DNA of 64,000 nucleotides from Herbaspirillum hiltneri N3 (lineage in GTDB: Bacteria; Pseudomonadota; Gammaproteobacteria; Burkholderiales; Burkholderiaceae_D): the NCBI RefSeq assembly GCF_001267925.1, contig NZ_CP011409.1, positions 682,001 to 746,000 of the forward strand, written 5' to 3'. Positions 27,575-36,536 of this stretch are shown piece by piece; position 1 is the stretch's first letter; each line of letters begins with the position of its first letter. Under the pieces are notes generated by a model, which was not told where the DNA came from, searched no databases, and worked only from the letters and a program-made list of their open reading frames with translations. Made by a program: the position numbers and the translations under genes.

Positions 27575-28377
27575 GATTCTCCAAGTTGAGATGAAGTGAG
27601 GGAAATGGCTGAAGTAGCCTGCTTATTGACGGAGCGCGAAGCGGTCTTTTTGCGCTTCGCGGGTGCTACAAAAGCGTTGCCGGAGGCAGATGCAGCCGAG
27701 ACCGGCGCCAGCGCCTGGCGCAGCGGCGCCAGCGGGTCGCTGTCTTCGGCCTTGTTGAGTCCGGCTTCGACGTGTTGCAAATGGTCGTGCATCAATTGCT
27801 CGGCTGCGGCCAGGTCGCCGCGTTCGAGCGCCGCGACGATGTGGACATGTTCGGCGCAGGAGTCTTCGGCTTGTTCGGAAGACTGGTGGAGCATCGCGGT
27901 CAGCGTGGTGCGTGCGGTGAGGTCGCGCAGCGTGTCCGACAGCAGCGTGTTGCCCAGGCATTCGCACAGCGCCACATGGAAATCGCCGAGCAGGTAGGCG
28001 CGCGCGCCGACGTCGTCGCCCTCGATGGCGGCTTGTTCGCGGTTGATGTGGTCGCGCAGTTGCTCGATGGCGGTTTTGGTAATCGGCCGCGCGTGGCGCA
28101 GCAGGCCGAGTTCGATCACGCGGCGCGCCTCGAAGGCTTCACGCGCGTCGCTGGGCGACGGTTCGATGACGAACCAGCCGCGCCGTGCGCTGACCGTGAC
28201 GATGCCGCGCGTGACCAGGCGCGTCAGCGCTTCGCGCACCAGCGTGCGGCTGACGCCGAACAATTCGGACAATTGCTGCTCGCCCAGGCGCGTGCCGGGG
28301 GCAAGCTGCTTGGCGAGGATCGCTTCCATGATGCGATTGGCGATCTGGATCGAGGATTTGATGGCGTCGGTGCTCAT
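27571..28377 (-). CDS. GntR-family (FCD) regulator of the coupled ABC transporter
   Basis: About 268 residues: winged helix-turn-helix (LGEQQLSELFGVSRTLVREALTRLVTRGIV) then an FCD domain (LGDFHVALCECLGN, CAEHVHIVAAL). The C-terminal 40 residues are Ala/Ser/Lys-rich and probably disordered. The start is uncertain: ATG at 28377 has GGAGG only 2 nt away, and ATGs at 28386 and 28401 lack a ribosome site. The gene leads the ABC operon and its last codon overlaps the binding-protein ATG. Two ATCTTGTATAYCAG sites upstream are likely autoregulatory operators. Confidence 0.88.
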   Translation of the reverse strand: MSTDAIKSSIQIANRIMEAILAKQLAPGTRLGEQQLSELFGVSRTLVREALTRLVTRGIVTVSARRGWFVIEPSPSDAREAFEARRVIELGLLRHARPITKTAIEQLRDHINREQAAIEGDDVGARAYLLGDFHVALCECLGNTLLSDTLRDLTARTTLTAMLHQSSEQAEDSCAEHVHIVAALERGDLAAAEQLMHDHLQHVEAGLNKAEDSDPLAPLRQALAPVSAASASGNAFVAPAKRKKTASRSVNKQATSAISLTSSQLGES

Positions 28378-28404
28378 ATCCTCCATCTGAGCAATATGCA
28401 TGCC

Positions 28405-28422
28405 AATCTTGTATATCAGATT
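28405..28422. promoter_or_regulatory. Putative GntR operator, proximal copy
   Basis: AATCT-8 nt-AGATT inverted repeat enclosing TTGTATATCA, directly upstream of the regulator start. It shares ATCTTGTATAYCAG with 28576-28589. TTGTATAC-like cores are common in FCD-type GntR operators (family knowledge). Confidence 0.6.
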
Positions 28423-28575
28423 GACGTACAGAAAGAATGCCTGTGGCGAAGCGGTAGAAATGGGCTGTAAGCCCTTGCCATGGCGGTGTTGCGTGGTGGG
28501 AACGACAACCCGCATGGCGGTGCAATGATTCGATTTGGCGCGCTGCAGATCACCGTCTTGGTGCATTTTTGAGCC

Positions 28576-28589
28576 ATCTTGTATACCAG
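28576..28589. promoter_or_regulatory. Putative GntR operator, distal copy
   Basis: ATCTTGTATACCAG, same orientation as the proximal copy and 170 bp further from the regulator gene, near the terminator of the 5'-nucleotidase gene. Confidence 0.55.
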
Positions 28590-28604
28590 TTCGGCGCTGT
28601 GGCA

Positions 28605-28635
28605 CAAAAAAAAGCCGCCGGTGCAATCCGGCGGC
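28605..28635 (-). terminator. Terminator of the 5'-nucleotidase gene
   Basis: On the minus strand an 8-bp stem (GCCGCCGG / CCGGCGGC) with a 6-nt loop precedes a run of nine T. Confidence 0.92.
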
Positions 28636-28670
28636 CTGGGTGTTCTGTTTAACGGAGCTGAAGGAACGGC

Positions 28671-29657
28671 TCAGTGTTTCGAGGTCTCCAGCGAGGCGTC
28701 GCTGTCGGCCACGGCGGCCGGCGACGCCTTGGGACTCTTGCGCACATTGCGTACGCCGAGCGCACCACCTTCGTAGGGCACGCGGCCCGACGGCACGACG
28801 GCGGAGGCCAGTTCGACATGGCCTTCCTGGTCGTCGAAGAACATGTGTGCGCCGAATGCGTGCAGCACGTCCGCCTTGGGCAGGCCGCCGAGGAAAAAGG
28901 CCTCGTCCACGGTGACGTTCCAGGTGCGCAGCGTGTGGATCACGCGCTTGTGCGCCGGGCTGTTGCGCGCGGTGACGATGGCGATGCGCACCGGGCAGGT
29001 TTCAGGCGTGAACTGCTTCTGGATTTCCGCCAGCGCGAATAGTAGCTTGGCCAGCGGACCTTCCTTCATGGCCTTGTTGCGGTGGCGCTGTTCGTGACGG
29101 ACGAAGGCTTCCAGGCCTTTTTCGGCGTAGATCTGCTCCGACTCTCGCGAGAACAGGACGGCGTCGCCGTCGAAGGCGATGCGGATCTGGTTTTCCGGGG
29201 CGACGTAATTGGTCGGTGCGGTATACAACTGCGCCGCGGCGACGCCGCCGTCGATGGCGGCCTGCACGTCGCTCTTGTCGCGCGACAGGAACAGGTCGAT
29301 CTTGAACGCCTCGAGGTAATGCACGATCGGTTCGCCGCCGGTGAAGGCTGCGCGGCTGATGTCGAGCTTGTGCGCCTCGATGGCGTTGAAGGCGCGCAGG
29401 CCGGTGTCAGGCGAATTGCGCGAGATCACCACCACTTCCACCAGGCGCCGGTCGGGAATCAGCGTATTGAGCCGCAGCAAAGCCTTCACCAGCGGGAACG
29501 CCGTGCCCGGTTCGAGCGGATCGTTCTCATGCTGGCGCTGGTAATCGCTGTAGGCGGTCACGCCCTCGGTGTCGTAGATGGCGTTTTCGTGTTCGAGGTC
29601 GAACAGCGCGCGCGAGGAAATGCCGATGACCAGCATGCCGGAAAGATCGTAAGCCAT
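28671..29657 (-). CDS. Cytosolic 5'-nucleotidase (NT5C/cN-I type)
   Basis: A 328-residue protein of the 5'-nucleotidase family related to animal cN-I: opening MAYDLSGMLVIGISSRALFDLE, then VVVISRNSPDTGLRAFNAIE, IRIAFDGDAVLFS and VTARNSPAHKR. It dephosphorylates nucleoside monophosphates in the cytoplasm. The ATG at 29657 is chosen because the conserved part begins there; the frame is open to 29762. It is followed by its own terminator, so it is probably monocistronic and divergent from the tetronate operon. Confidence 0.88.
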   Translation of the reverse strand: MAYDLSGMLVIGISSRALFDLEHENAIYDTEGVTAYSDYQRQHENDPLEPGTAFPLVKALLRLNTLIPDRRLVEVVVISRNSPDTGLRAFNAIEAHKLDISRAAFTGGEPIVHYLEAFKIDLFLSRDKSDVQAAIDGGVAAAQLYTAPTNYVAPENQIRIAFDGDAVLFSRESEQIYAEKGLEAFVRHEQRHRNKAMKEGPLAKLLFALAEIQKQFTPETCPVRIAIVTARNSPAHKRVIHTLRTWNVTVDEAFFLGGLPKADVLHAFGAHMFFDDQEGHVELASAVVPSGRVPYEGGALGVRNVRKSPKASPAAVADSDASLETSKH

Positions 29658-29887
29658 GTCTTTATATATAAGCGATTGATGTGCGGTTGTGCCGCAAAAC
29701 TGATCTGCGCAGTGTGCCACAGATGGCATTTGACCCCTAGTTTTGTCGCGATTTGGCAGCATGCAACATCGGCATGGGATCTGCGGCGATAGCTATGTGT
29801 CGTTATTTGTCTGCTTTGTCATTCAACATCGCGCAGATTGCTTTCTTCTTTGTTAAATGTTGTCGGCAAGTATTTTGTAGTGGCAGA

Positions 29888-29916
29888 TTGCATCCGGCTA
29901 CATAAATTTGTATGAT
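29888..29916 (+). promoter_or_regulatory. Candidate sigma-70 promoter of the tetronate operon regulator
   Basis: TTGCAT (29888-29893), a 17-nt spacer and TATGAT (29911-29916), 37 nt before the gntR ATG. The following GTATAAC may be part of an operator. Confidence 0.5.
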
Positions 29917-29952
29917 GACCGTATAACTTACTTAAAAGACTCAGAGACAAGC

Positions 29953-30648
29953 ATGTTTCAAAAAATCCCGGTACAGGCGCTCAGCGACACGGTAGCGCGG
30001 CAATTGCTGGAAAAAATCGATCTCGGCGCCTTTCCGCGCGGCGGCAAGTTGCCGACCGAAGCGGTGCTGGCGCAAGAATTCGGCGTCAGCCGCACGGTGG
30101 TGCGCGAGGCGATTTCCCGGCTCAAGCATGAAGGCCTGGTCGAGCCGCGCCAGGGCAGCGGCGTGTTTGTTACCGAGCAGGCCGGCATCAAGCCGCTACG
30201 CATCGACTACACCGAGGTCAGTTCTCCCGAGGCGGTCCTGCAGATCGTTGAACTGCGCCGCGCCATCGAAGCCGAAGTCGCCGCGCAAGCCGCCAAGCGC
30301 CGCACCGACGCGGACATGGTGGCGATCGACGCCGCGCTGGCGCGCATCGGTGAAGACGTGCGCGAAGGCAGCGACGGCGTCGCCGCCGATGTGGCCTTCC
30401 ACCGGGCGTTGGCGAGCGCCACGCGCAATCCCTATTTCATCAAGACACTGGAATTCCTGAGCCAGTATCTCGAAGCGGCGACTAGCGTCACGCGCGGCAA
30501 CGAAGCGCGGCGCGATGATTTTTCGCGCCAGGTGCGCGAAGAGCACGAAGCCATCGTCGCGGCCATTCGCGCCGGTGACGAAATGGCCGCGCGGGCGGCG
30601 GCGCAGACCCATATGTTCAACGCGGCAAGGCGCTTGAGTCAGGCTTGA
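29953..30648 (+). CDS. GntR-family (FCD) regulator of the tetronate operon
   Basis: A 231-residue FadR-subfamily regulator: winged helix-turn-helix (KLPTEAVLAQEFGVSRTVVREAISRLKHEGLVEPRQGSGVFV) and FCD domain (DVAFHRALASATRNPYF, HMFNAARRL). The ATG at 29953 (MFQKIPVQAL) fits the family; the open frame upstream to 29908 overlaps the promoter. It precedes ltnD by 114 nt and very likely controls the downstream four-carbon acid genes (context inference). Confidence 0.9.
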   Translation: MFQKIPVQALSDTVARQLLEKIDLGAFPRGGKLPTEAVLAQEFGVSRTVVREAISRLKHEGLVEPRQGSGVFVTEQAGIKPLRIDYTEVSSPEAVLQIVELRRAIEAEVAAQAAKRRTDADMVAIDAALARIGEDVREGSDGVAADVAFHRALASATRNPYFIKTLEFLSQYLEAATSVTRGNEARRDDFSRQVREEHEAIVAAIRAGDEMAARAAAQTHMFNAARRLSQA

Positions 30649-30762
30649 AATTCAGGCTTGAAATTCAGGCCTGAAAACATTTTCATTATTTCCAACCAGG
30701 CGCAGCCGGAAGAGAGAGCATCAAGTTCCCGGCCGGCGCCGCCAAATTTCTCGGAGTCGACA

Positions 30763-31656
30763 ATGTCAAAAAATGTAGGTGTGATCGGTTTGGGCGCCAT
30801 GGGCCTGGGCGTCGCCCGTTCTTTGCTGCGTGCGGGTTTCAACGTGCATGCCTGCGACGTGCGCCGGGAAGTGCTGGACAAGTTTGCCGCCGAGGGTGGT
30901 GTCGCCTGCGCTTCGCCTGCCGAGATGGGCAAGGCCGTCGACGTGATCATCACGCTGGTGGTCAACGCCGCGCAAACTGAAACCGTGCTGTTCGGCGAGA
31001 ACGGCGCCGCCTCGACGCTGAAGCCGGGCAGCGTGGTGATTTCCAGCGCTACCGTGGCGCCGGATTTCGCCGTCGCGCTGGGCCAGCGCCTCGCCGAAAA
31101 AAATCTGCTGCTGCTGGACGCGCCGGTGTCCGGCGGCGCAGCGCGCGCGGCGTCGGGCGAGATGACGATGATGACCTCCGGCCCTGCCGACGTCTACGCC
31201 AGGATCGAAGATGTGCTGAAGGGCATGGCCGGCAAGGTGTACCGCCTCGGCGACACGCACGGCATCGGTTCCAAGGTCAAGATCATCAACCAGTTGCTGG
31301 CCGGCGTGCACATCGCCGCATCGGCGGAAGCGATGGCGCTGGGCTTGCGCGAAGGCGTCGATCCCGATGCGCTGTACGAGGTCATCACGCATAGCGCGGG
31401 CAATTCGTGGATGTTCGAAAACCGCGTGCCGCACATCCTCAAGGGTGACTACACGCCGCTGTCGGCGGTCGATATTTTCGTCAAGGACCTGGGCCTGGTG
31501 CTCGACACCGCACGCCGCAGCAAATTCCCGCTGCCGCTGTCGGCTGCGGCGCACCAGATGTTCATGATGGCGTCCACTGCCGGTCACGGCGGCGAAGACG
31601 ATTCCGCCGTCATCAAGATTTTCCCCGGCATCGACTTGCCGCCGTCGAAACAGTAA
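30763..31656 (+). CDS. ltnD: L-threonate 2-dehydrogenase-like beta-hydroxyacid dehydrogenase
   Basis: LtnD oxidises L-threonate to 2-oxo-tetronate with NAD. The 297-residue protein has the Rossmann motif GLGAMGLG near residue 8, the substrate loop (DAPVSGGAARA) and the catalytic-lysine region (GSKVKIINQLLAG) of the 6-phosphogluconate/3-hydroxyisobutyrate dehydrogenase family. The partner genes otnK, otnC and otnI fix the role more firmly than the sequence alone. GGAG precedes the ATG; the frame is open upstream but that extension is spurious. Confidence 0.92.
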   Translation: MSKNVGVIGLGAMGLGVARSLLRAGFNVHACDVRREVLDKFAAEGGVACASPAEMGKAVDVIITLVVNAAQTETVLFGENGAASTLKPGSVVISSATVAPDFAVALGQRLAEKNLLLLDAPVSGGAARAASGEMTMMTSGPADVYARIEDVLKGMAGKVYRLGDTHGIGSKVKIINQLLAGVHIAASAEAMALGLREGVDPDALYEVITHSAGNSWMFENRVPHILKGDYTPLSAVDIFVKDLGLVLDTARRSKFPLPLSAAAHQMFMMASTAGHGGEDDSAVIKIFPGIDLPPSKQ

Positions 31657-31684
31657 ACAGTAACCACGTAATCCGGAGTTCATC

Positions 31685-32971
31685 ATGTCCCAAGCCAAAC
31701 CTCTGCTCGGCTGCATCGCCGACGATTTCACCGGCGCCACCGACCTGGCCAACATGCTGGTGCGCGGCGGCATGCGTACGGTGCAAACTATCGGCATTCC
31801 CGAGCAGCTGCCGGCGGTGGCTGCCGATGCGCTGGTGATCGCGTTGAAATCGCGCACGATTCCGGCCGCCGAAGCGGTCGAACAATCGCTGGCCGCGCTG
31901 CGCTGGTTGCAGCAGCAAGGCTGCACGCAATTCTTCTTCAAGTATTGCTCGACCTTCGATTCGACCGACGCGGGCAACATCGGCCAGGTGACCGACGCGC
32001 TGTTGGCGGAACTGGGCGCCGACTTCACCATTGCCTGCCCGGCGTTCCCGGAAAACGGCCGCACGATCTACCGCGGCTACCTGTTCGTCGCCGACGGCCT
32101 GCTCAATGAATCGGGCATGGAAAACCATCCGCTTACGCCGATGACCGACGCCAACCTGGTGCGCGTGCTGCAGCGCCAGACCACATCCAAAGTCGGTCTG
32201 GTGCGCTACGACACCGTGTCCAGAGACGCCGCCGCCGTCACAGAGCGTTTCACTGCGCTGCGCACAGATGGCGTGAAGATGGCGATTGCCGACGCGGTAT
32301 CGGATCGCGATCTGTACGTGCTGGGCGAAGCCTGCGCCGAGCTGAAACTGGTCACCGGCGGCTCCGGCATCGCCCTTGGCTTGCCGGAGAATTTCCGCCG
32401 CGCCGGCTTGCTGCATGCCAGCGCCGAAGCCGCGCAACTGCCGCAGGTCGACGGTTTGTCGGCCGTGCTGGCCGGCAGCGCATCGAAAGCCACCAACGCG
32501 CAAGTCGCGGAATGGGCGGCCCGGCATCCGGCGTATCGCATCGATCCGCTGGCCCTGGCGCGCGGCGAAGCCGTGGTGGCGCAGGCGTTGGCGTTTGCCG
32601 ATGCACACATCGGCAAAGAGGCGGTGCTGATCTACGCCACTGCCACACCTGACGAAGTCAAGGCGGTGCAAAAGGAACTCGGCGTCGCCAAGGCCGGCCA
32701 TCTGGTTGAGCAGGCATTAGCCGATATCGCCAAGGGACTGCGCGAACGCGGTGTGCGCCGGTTCGTGGTGGCCGGCGGCGAGACCTCCGGCGCCGTGGTG
32801 CAGGCGCTCGGGGTGCGCGCATTGCGCATCGGACCGCAGATCGATCCCGGCGTGCCGGCGACTGCGACCCTCGACGACCAGCCGCTCGCGCTGGCGCTCA
32901 AGTCGGGCAACTTCGGCAGCGTCGATTTCTTTGAGAAGGCCCTGCGCTTCCTCGGCGGCGCAAAGGAGTGA
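31685..32971 (+). CDS. otnK: 3-oxo-tetronate kinase
   Basis: OtnK (DUF1537 family) phosphorylates 3-oxo-tetronate at C4 with ATP. The 428-residue protein opens with the substrate-binding motif GCIADDFTGATDLAN and has the C-terminal ATP-binding part (RRFVVAGGETSGAVVQALG, then PGVPATATLDDQPLALALKSGNFG). It lies 28 nt after ltnD and 7 nt before otnC, with GGAG ribosome sites at both junctions. Confidence 0.94.
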   Translation: MSQAKPLLGCIADDFTGATDLANMLVRGGMRTVQTIGIPEQLPAVAADALVIALKSRTIPAAEAVEQSLAALRWLQQQGCTQFFFKYCSTFDSTDAGNIGQVTDALLAELGADFTIACPAFPENGRTIYRGYLFVADGLLNESGMENHPLTPMTDANLVRVLQRQTTSKVGLVRYDTVSRDAAAVTERFTALRTDGVKMAIADAVSDRDLYVLGEACAELKLVTGGSGIALGLPENFRRAGLLHASAEAAQLPQVDGLSAVLAGSASKATNAQVAEWAARHPAYRIDPLALARGEAVVAQALAFADAHIGKEAVLIYATATPDEVKAVQKELGVAKAGHLVEQALADIAKGLRERGVRRFVVAGGETSGAVVQALGVRALRIGPQIDPGVPATATLDDQPLALALKSGNFGSVDFFEKALRFLGGAKE

Positions 32972-32978
32972 GTCGAAC

Positions 32979-33623
32979 ATGAGCATAAACAAGGAAAACC
33001 AACTACGCGAAGAGATCTGCCGCACCGGCGCCAGTCTATACCAGCGCGGCTACACGGTAGGATCGGCAGGCAACATCAGTGCGCGTCTGGACGACGGCTG
33101 GCTGATCACGCCGACCGATGCCTGCCTCGGCTACCTCGATCCCGCCGGCATTGCCAAGGTCGATACCGCCGGCAACTGGGTCTCGGGCGACAAGCCATCG
33201 AAGACGCTGGCGCTGCATCGCATGGTCTACGATAACAATCCAGAGATGCACGCGGTGGTGCACACGCACTCGACCTATCTGGTCAAGCTGACGATCTCGG
33301 GCGTGTGGTCGCCGGACGATGTGCTGCCGCCGATTACGCCGTATTACGTGATGAAGGTGGGGCACATTCCCTTCATCGCCTATCGCCGTCCGGGCGATCC
33401 GCAGGTGGCGGAGCAGGTGAAGCAGCTCGCCTGCAAGGTGCGTGGCGTGTTGCTCGAACGCCTCGGTCCGGTGGTGTGGGAGAGCTCGGTTTCCAAGGCG
33501 GCCTACGCACTCGAAGAGCTCGAGGAAACGGCCATGCTGTGGCATCTGGCGGGCGGCAATGTCGCCCCGCTGGACGATGCGGCGCTGACCGAACTGCGCG
33601 AGGTATTCAACGCGCGCTGGTAG
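32979..33623 (+). CDS. otnC: 3-oxo-tetronate 4-phosphate decarboxylase
   Basis: OtnC is a class II aldolase/adducin-fold decarboxylase converting 3-oxo-tetronate 4-phosphate to dihydroxyacetone phosphate and CO2. The 214-residue protein shows GSAGNISAR, the metal motif HAVVHTHSTY and a C-terminal His (MLWHLAGG). The ATG at 32979 overlaps none of otnK; its GGAG ribosome site is inside the otnK stop region. Confidence 0.93.
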   Translation: MSINKENQLREEICRTGASLYQRGYTVGSAGNISARLDDGWLITPTDACLGYLDPAGIAKVDTAGNWVSGDKPSKTLALHRMVYDNNPEMHAVVHTHSTYLVKLTISGVWSPDDVLPPITPYYVMKVGHIPFIAYRRPGDPQVAEQVKQLACKVRGVLLERLGPVVWESSVSKAAYALEELEETAMLWHLAGGNVAPLDDAALTELREVFNARW

Positions 33624-33681
33624 CCACTGAGTTACCAAGCGATCCGATTCGGCTTCAACAAGAACAAAAAGCAATCAAACA

Positions 33682-33707
33682 GGGACACCGGCTCACGCCG
33701 GTATCCC
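33682..33707 (+). other. Intercistronic hairpin between otnC and the MFS gene
   Basis: GGGACACCGGC / GCCGGTATCCC form an 11-bp stem with one mismatch and a TCAC loop. No T-run follows directly, so it may protect or partly terminate the otnC transcript. The remainder of this 231-bp gap has no gene. Confidence 0.5.
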
Positions 33708-33854
33708 CGCGGCAGCATTCACTTTTTTTGCCAGCCACCCGCCAGCGGATTTTGTATCAGCACGTCAGATTTTTAAATTGCCTGATTTCTTCAAAGCAGG
33801 CGCTATAAACCAAGGCCGTGGGAGCGGCCTAAATCAACAGGAGATTGTCGTAGC

Positions 33855-35180
33855 ATGACCGCATCAACCAACATCGGCGCCGTACGGGGTGTCAACACCA
33901 GCGCCAACGAACAAGAGCAGAACCGCGTCTATGCCAAGGTATTCTGGCGCATCATGCCTTTCCTCATGCTGTGTTACGTGATCGCCTATCTCGATCGCGT
34001 CAACGTCGGCTTCGCCAAGCTCCAGATGTCGGTCGACCTGGGCTTCAGCGAAACCGTGTTCGGCCTCGGCGCCGGCGTGTTCTTCCTCGGCTACTTCCTG
34101 TTCGAAGTGCCGAGCAACATCCTCATGCACAAGGTCGGCGCGCGTGTCTGGATCGCCCGCATCATGATCACCTGGGGCATCCTGTCGGCCGCCTTCATGT
34201 ACGTTGAAACGCCGCTGCAGTTCTACGTGCTGCGTTTCCTGCTGGGGCTGGCCGAAGCCGGCTTCTATCCCGGCATCATCCTGTACCTGACCTACTGGTA
34301 TCCGTCGCATCGCCGCGCCAAGGTGATCGCCGTCTTCATGTCCGGCATCCCGGTCGCCGGCATCCTCGGCAACCCGCTGTCGGGCTGGATCATGGACGCC
34401 TTCCACGGCACCACCGGCATGCACGGCTGGCAGTGGATGTTCGTGATCGAAGCGGTGCCGGCCGTGCTGATTGGGCTTGCCACGCTGGCGTACCTGGACA
34501 ACGGCATCGCCAAGGCCAAATGGCTCAGCGACAGTGAAAAGAAACTGCTGGAAGACGAAATCGCCGCCGACCAGAAGGGCAAGGAAAGCGTGCATTCCTT
34601 TGCCGACATCGTCAGCGACAAGCGTGTCTGGCTGATGTGCCTGATCTACTTCTGCTTCGTCATGGGCCAGTACGGCCTGACACTGTGGATGCCGACCCTG
34701 GTGAAAGCCACCGGCGTCACCGGCAACCTGCACATCGGTCTGCTCAGCGCGATTCCGTTCGGCTGCGCAATCATCGCGATGAACCTGATCGGCCGCAGCG
34801 CCGATGCGCGCCGCGAACGCCGCTGGCATCTGATCGTGCCGGCATTGATGGGCGCGGTCGGTTTCGTCGGCGCCGCACTGTTCGCCGACAACACCGCGAT
34901 CTCGATCGCTGCCTTGTCGCTGGCCGCCGCCGGCGTGCTGACCTGCGCACCGCTGTTCTGGTCGCTGCCGACGTCGTTCCTGTCGGGCGCTGCGGCGGCG
35001 GTCGGTATTGCCGCCATCAACTCGGTCGGCAACCTGGCCGGTTTCGTCAGCCCGTACCTGATCGGTTACCTGAAGGATCTGACCCATAGCGGAGCGACCG
35101 GCATGTACATGCTGGCGATCATGCTGGTGATCGGTTCCGCCGCAGTACTGAAGACTTCGCCTACACTGGTGAACAAATAA
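33855..35180 (+). CDS. MFS transporter (anion:cation symporter family), probable tetronate uptake
   Basis: A 441-residue permease with about 12 membrane segments. The motifs CYVIAYLDRVNVGFAKLQM, FFLGYFLFEVPSNILMHK and LAEAGFYPGIILYLTYWYP are typical of the ACS family that imports organic anions such as tartrate, glucarate or phthalate. GGAG precedes the ATG. Its position between otnC and otnI suggests it imports threonate or erythronate; substrate is inference. Confidence 0.93.
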   Translation: MTASTNIGAVRGVNTSANEQEQNRVYAKVFWRIMPFLMLCYVIAYLDRVNVGFAKLQMSVDLGFSETVFGLGAGVFFLGYFLFEVPSNILMHKVGARVWIARIMITWGILSAAFMYVETPLQFYVLRFLLGLAEAGFYPGIILYLTYWYPSHRRAKVIAVFMSGIPVAGILGNPLSGWIMDAFHGTTGMHGWQWMFVIEAVPAVLIGLATLAYLDNGIAKAKWLSDSEKKLLEDEIAADQKGKESVHSFADIVSDKRVWLMCLIYFCFVMGQYGLTLWMPTLVKATGVTGNLHIGLLSAIPFGCAIIAMNLIGRSADARRERRWHLIVPALMGAVGFVGAALFADNTAISIAALSLAAAGVLTCAPLFWSLPTSFLSGAAAAVGIAAINSVGNLAGFVSPYLIGYLKDLTHSGATGMYMLAIMLVIGSAAVLKTSPTLVNK

Positions 35181-35249
35181 CGACCTGAGACAGGCTTATC
35201 CGGCATGCGCCGTCCATGCGGCGCACGCCATCATTCCAAGGAGATCACG

Positions 35250-36056
35250 ATGCTGCGTTTTGCCGCCAACCTGAGCATGATGTACAACGAACATGCTTTC
35301 CTCGATCGCTTTGCCGCTGCCGCCAAAGATGGCTTCAGCGGCGTCGAATTTTTATTTCCCTATGATTTCCAGCCGGAAGAAATCCGTTCGCGTCTCGACG
35401 CCAACAGCCTGACTCAGGCGCTGTTCAACGCGCCGCCGGGCGACTGGGCCGCCGGTGAACGCGGCATCGCTTCGCTGCCGGGCCGCGAAGACGAATTCAA
35501 GCGCAGCATCGAGACTGCGCTGAAATACACCGAAGTTATCGGCAACAAGACGCTTCACGTGATGGCTGGTTTGATCCGTCCGGACCAGGATCGCGCCAGG
35601 CATCGCGCGGTCTATCTGGACAACCTGTCGTACGCTGCGCACCACGCCGACCTGGCCGGCGTGACGGTGGTCATCGAGCCGATCAACACGCGCAATATCC
35701 CCGGCTTCTTCCTTAATCGCCAGGACGATGCACAGGCCATTTGTGCCGAGATCGGCGCAGAGAACCTCAAGGTGCAGTTCGACTGCTACCACTGCCAGAT
35801 CGTCGAAGGCGACGTCGCCGTGAAGCTGAAGCGCGACATGGCCGGCGTCGGCCACATCCAGATCGCGGGCGTGCCGGAGCGGCATGAGCCGGACATCGGC
35901 GAGCTGAACTATCCCTACCTGCTCAAGCTGATCGACTCGCTGGGCTATCAGGGCTGGATCGGTTGCGAGTACGTGCCGGCGGCGGCAACCTCGGACGGCC
36001 TCGGCTGGCTCAAGGCGCTGGCGGCGCAGGGATTGACGGAACTGAAGCCGCGCTGA
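35250..36056 (+). CDS. otnI: 2-oxo-tetronate isomerase
   Basis: OtnI (hydroxypyruvate isomerase-like TIM barrel) interconverts 2-oxo- and 3-oxo-tetronate, joining LtnD to OtnK. The 268-residue protein opens [21 protein letters not shown] and has [29 protein letters not shown] and [11 protein letters not shown], the expected metal-ligand segments. AAGGAG lies 7 nt before the ATG. Last gene of the operon, followed by a strong terminator. Confidence 0.93.
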   Translation: MLRFAANLSMMYNEHAFLDRFAAAAKDGFSGVEFLFPYDFQPEEIRSRLDANSLTQALFNAPPGDWAAGERGIASLPGREDEFKRSIETALKYTEVIGNKTLHVMAGLIRPDQDRARHRAVYLDNLSYAAHHADLAGVTVVIEPINTRNIPGFFLNRQDDAQAICAEIGAENLKVQFDCYHCQIVEGDVAVKLKRDMAGVGHIQIAGVPERHEPDIGELNYPYLLKLIDSLGYQGWIGCEYVPAAATSDGLGWLKALAAQGLTELKPR

Positions 36057-36102
36057 TCAATCCGGCAGCGAAGCTGGTTGTTCGCGGATAGACGCGAAGA
36101 AC

Positions 36103-36141
36103 AAAAAAGCGGGGCGTTCCTGACGGAACGTCCCGCTTTTT
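36103..36141. terminator. Bidirectional terminator after otnI
   Basis: A 13-bp stem (AGCGGGGCGTTCC / GGAACGTCCCGCT, one G-U pair) with a TGAC loop, flanked by A6 and T5. It serves otnI and the leftward small gene. Confidence 0.93.
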
Positions 36142-36161
36142 CTTTGCCGAATTCTTGTAGC

Positions 36162-36314
36162 TCAGTCGTTCGGATGAATTTGCTTGGTGACACTGCTTTT
36201 ATCGTGGCATTTGATGCAAGTCGCGTAATGCCAGATCGCAGGGAGCGGAATCTTGTAGCCGTGTTTCTGGCCACATGACAGACATACCAGTTGGCCTTGC
36301 TCGGGGATATTCAT
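36162..36314 (-). CDS. Small double-CxxC protein, possible zinc ribbon
   Basis: A 50-residue open frame starting MNIPEQGQLVCLSCGQK and ending QIHPND. It has two CxxC pairs, C11-x-x-C14 and C33-x-x-C36, 18 residues apart, the spacing of a zinc ribbon. C33-I-K-C-H also looks like a haem c motif, but there is no signal peptide. No clear ribosome site precedes the ATG. Its stop lies just beyond the bidirectional terminator, which supports a real transcript. Function unknown. Confidence 0.55.
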   Translation of the reverse strand: MNIPEQGQLVCLSCGQKHGYKIPLPAIWHYATCIKCHDKSSVTKQIHPND

Positions 36315-36536
36315 GATGGCTGCTGCGTAATGATGGTTGCTCGAAGTCGCGGAGCCGCCCGGCTTTTAGTTGATAAAAATCAATTTTTGACGGCAATCTG
36401 CTGACTGCTGTCGATTTTACCCGGTAACGGGAAAGTACGCTGGCACGGGACGTTTTGGTACCGCTTGATGGCCGATGCAGGCGCAAAATTGTGGGATAAG
36501 ATTTTGTTTCGCTCATCCGCGCCAATGCACAGCTAA

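Noticed and set aside
33779..33802. Second hairpin before the MFS gene (GCCTG / CAGGC)
   Set aside because: Only 5 bp of stem with a long loop, likely chance in GC-rich DNA.
33864..35087. Minus-strand open frame of 407 codons
   Set aside because: Antisense of the MFS transporter gene; no recognisable motif.
36204..36218. Haem c motif CIKCH in the 50-residue protein
   Set aside because: No signal peptide and a second CxxC pair at zinc-ribbon spacing make metal ribbon more likely.
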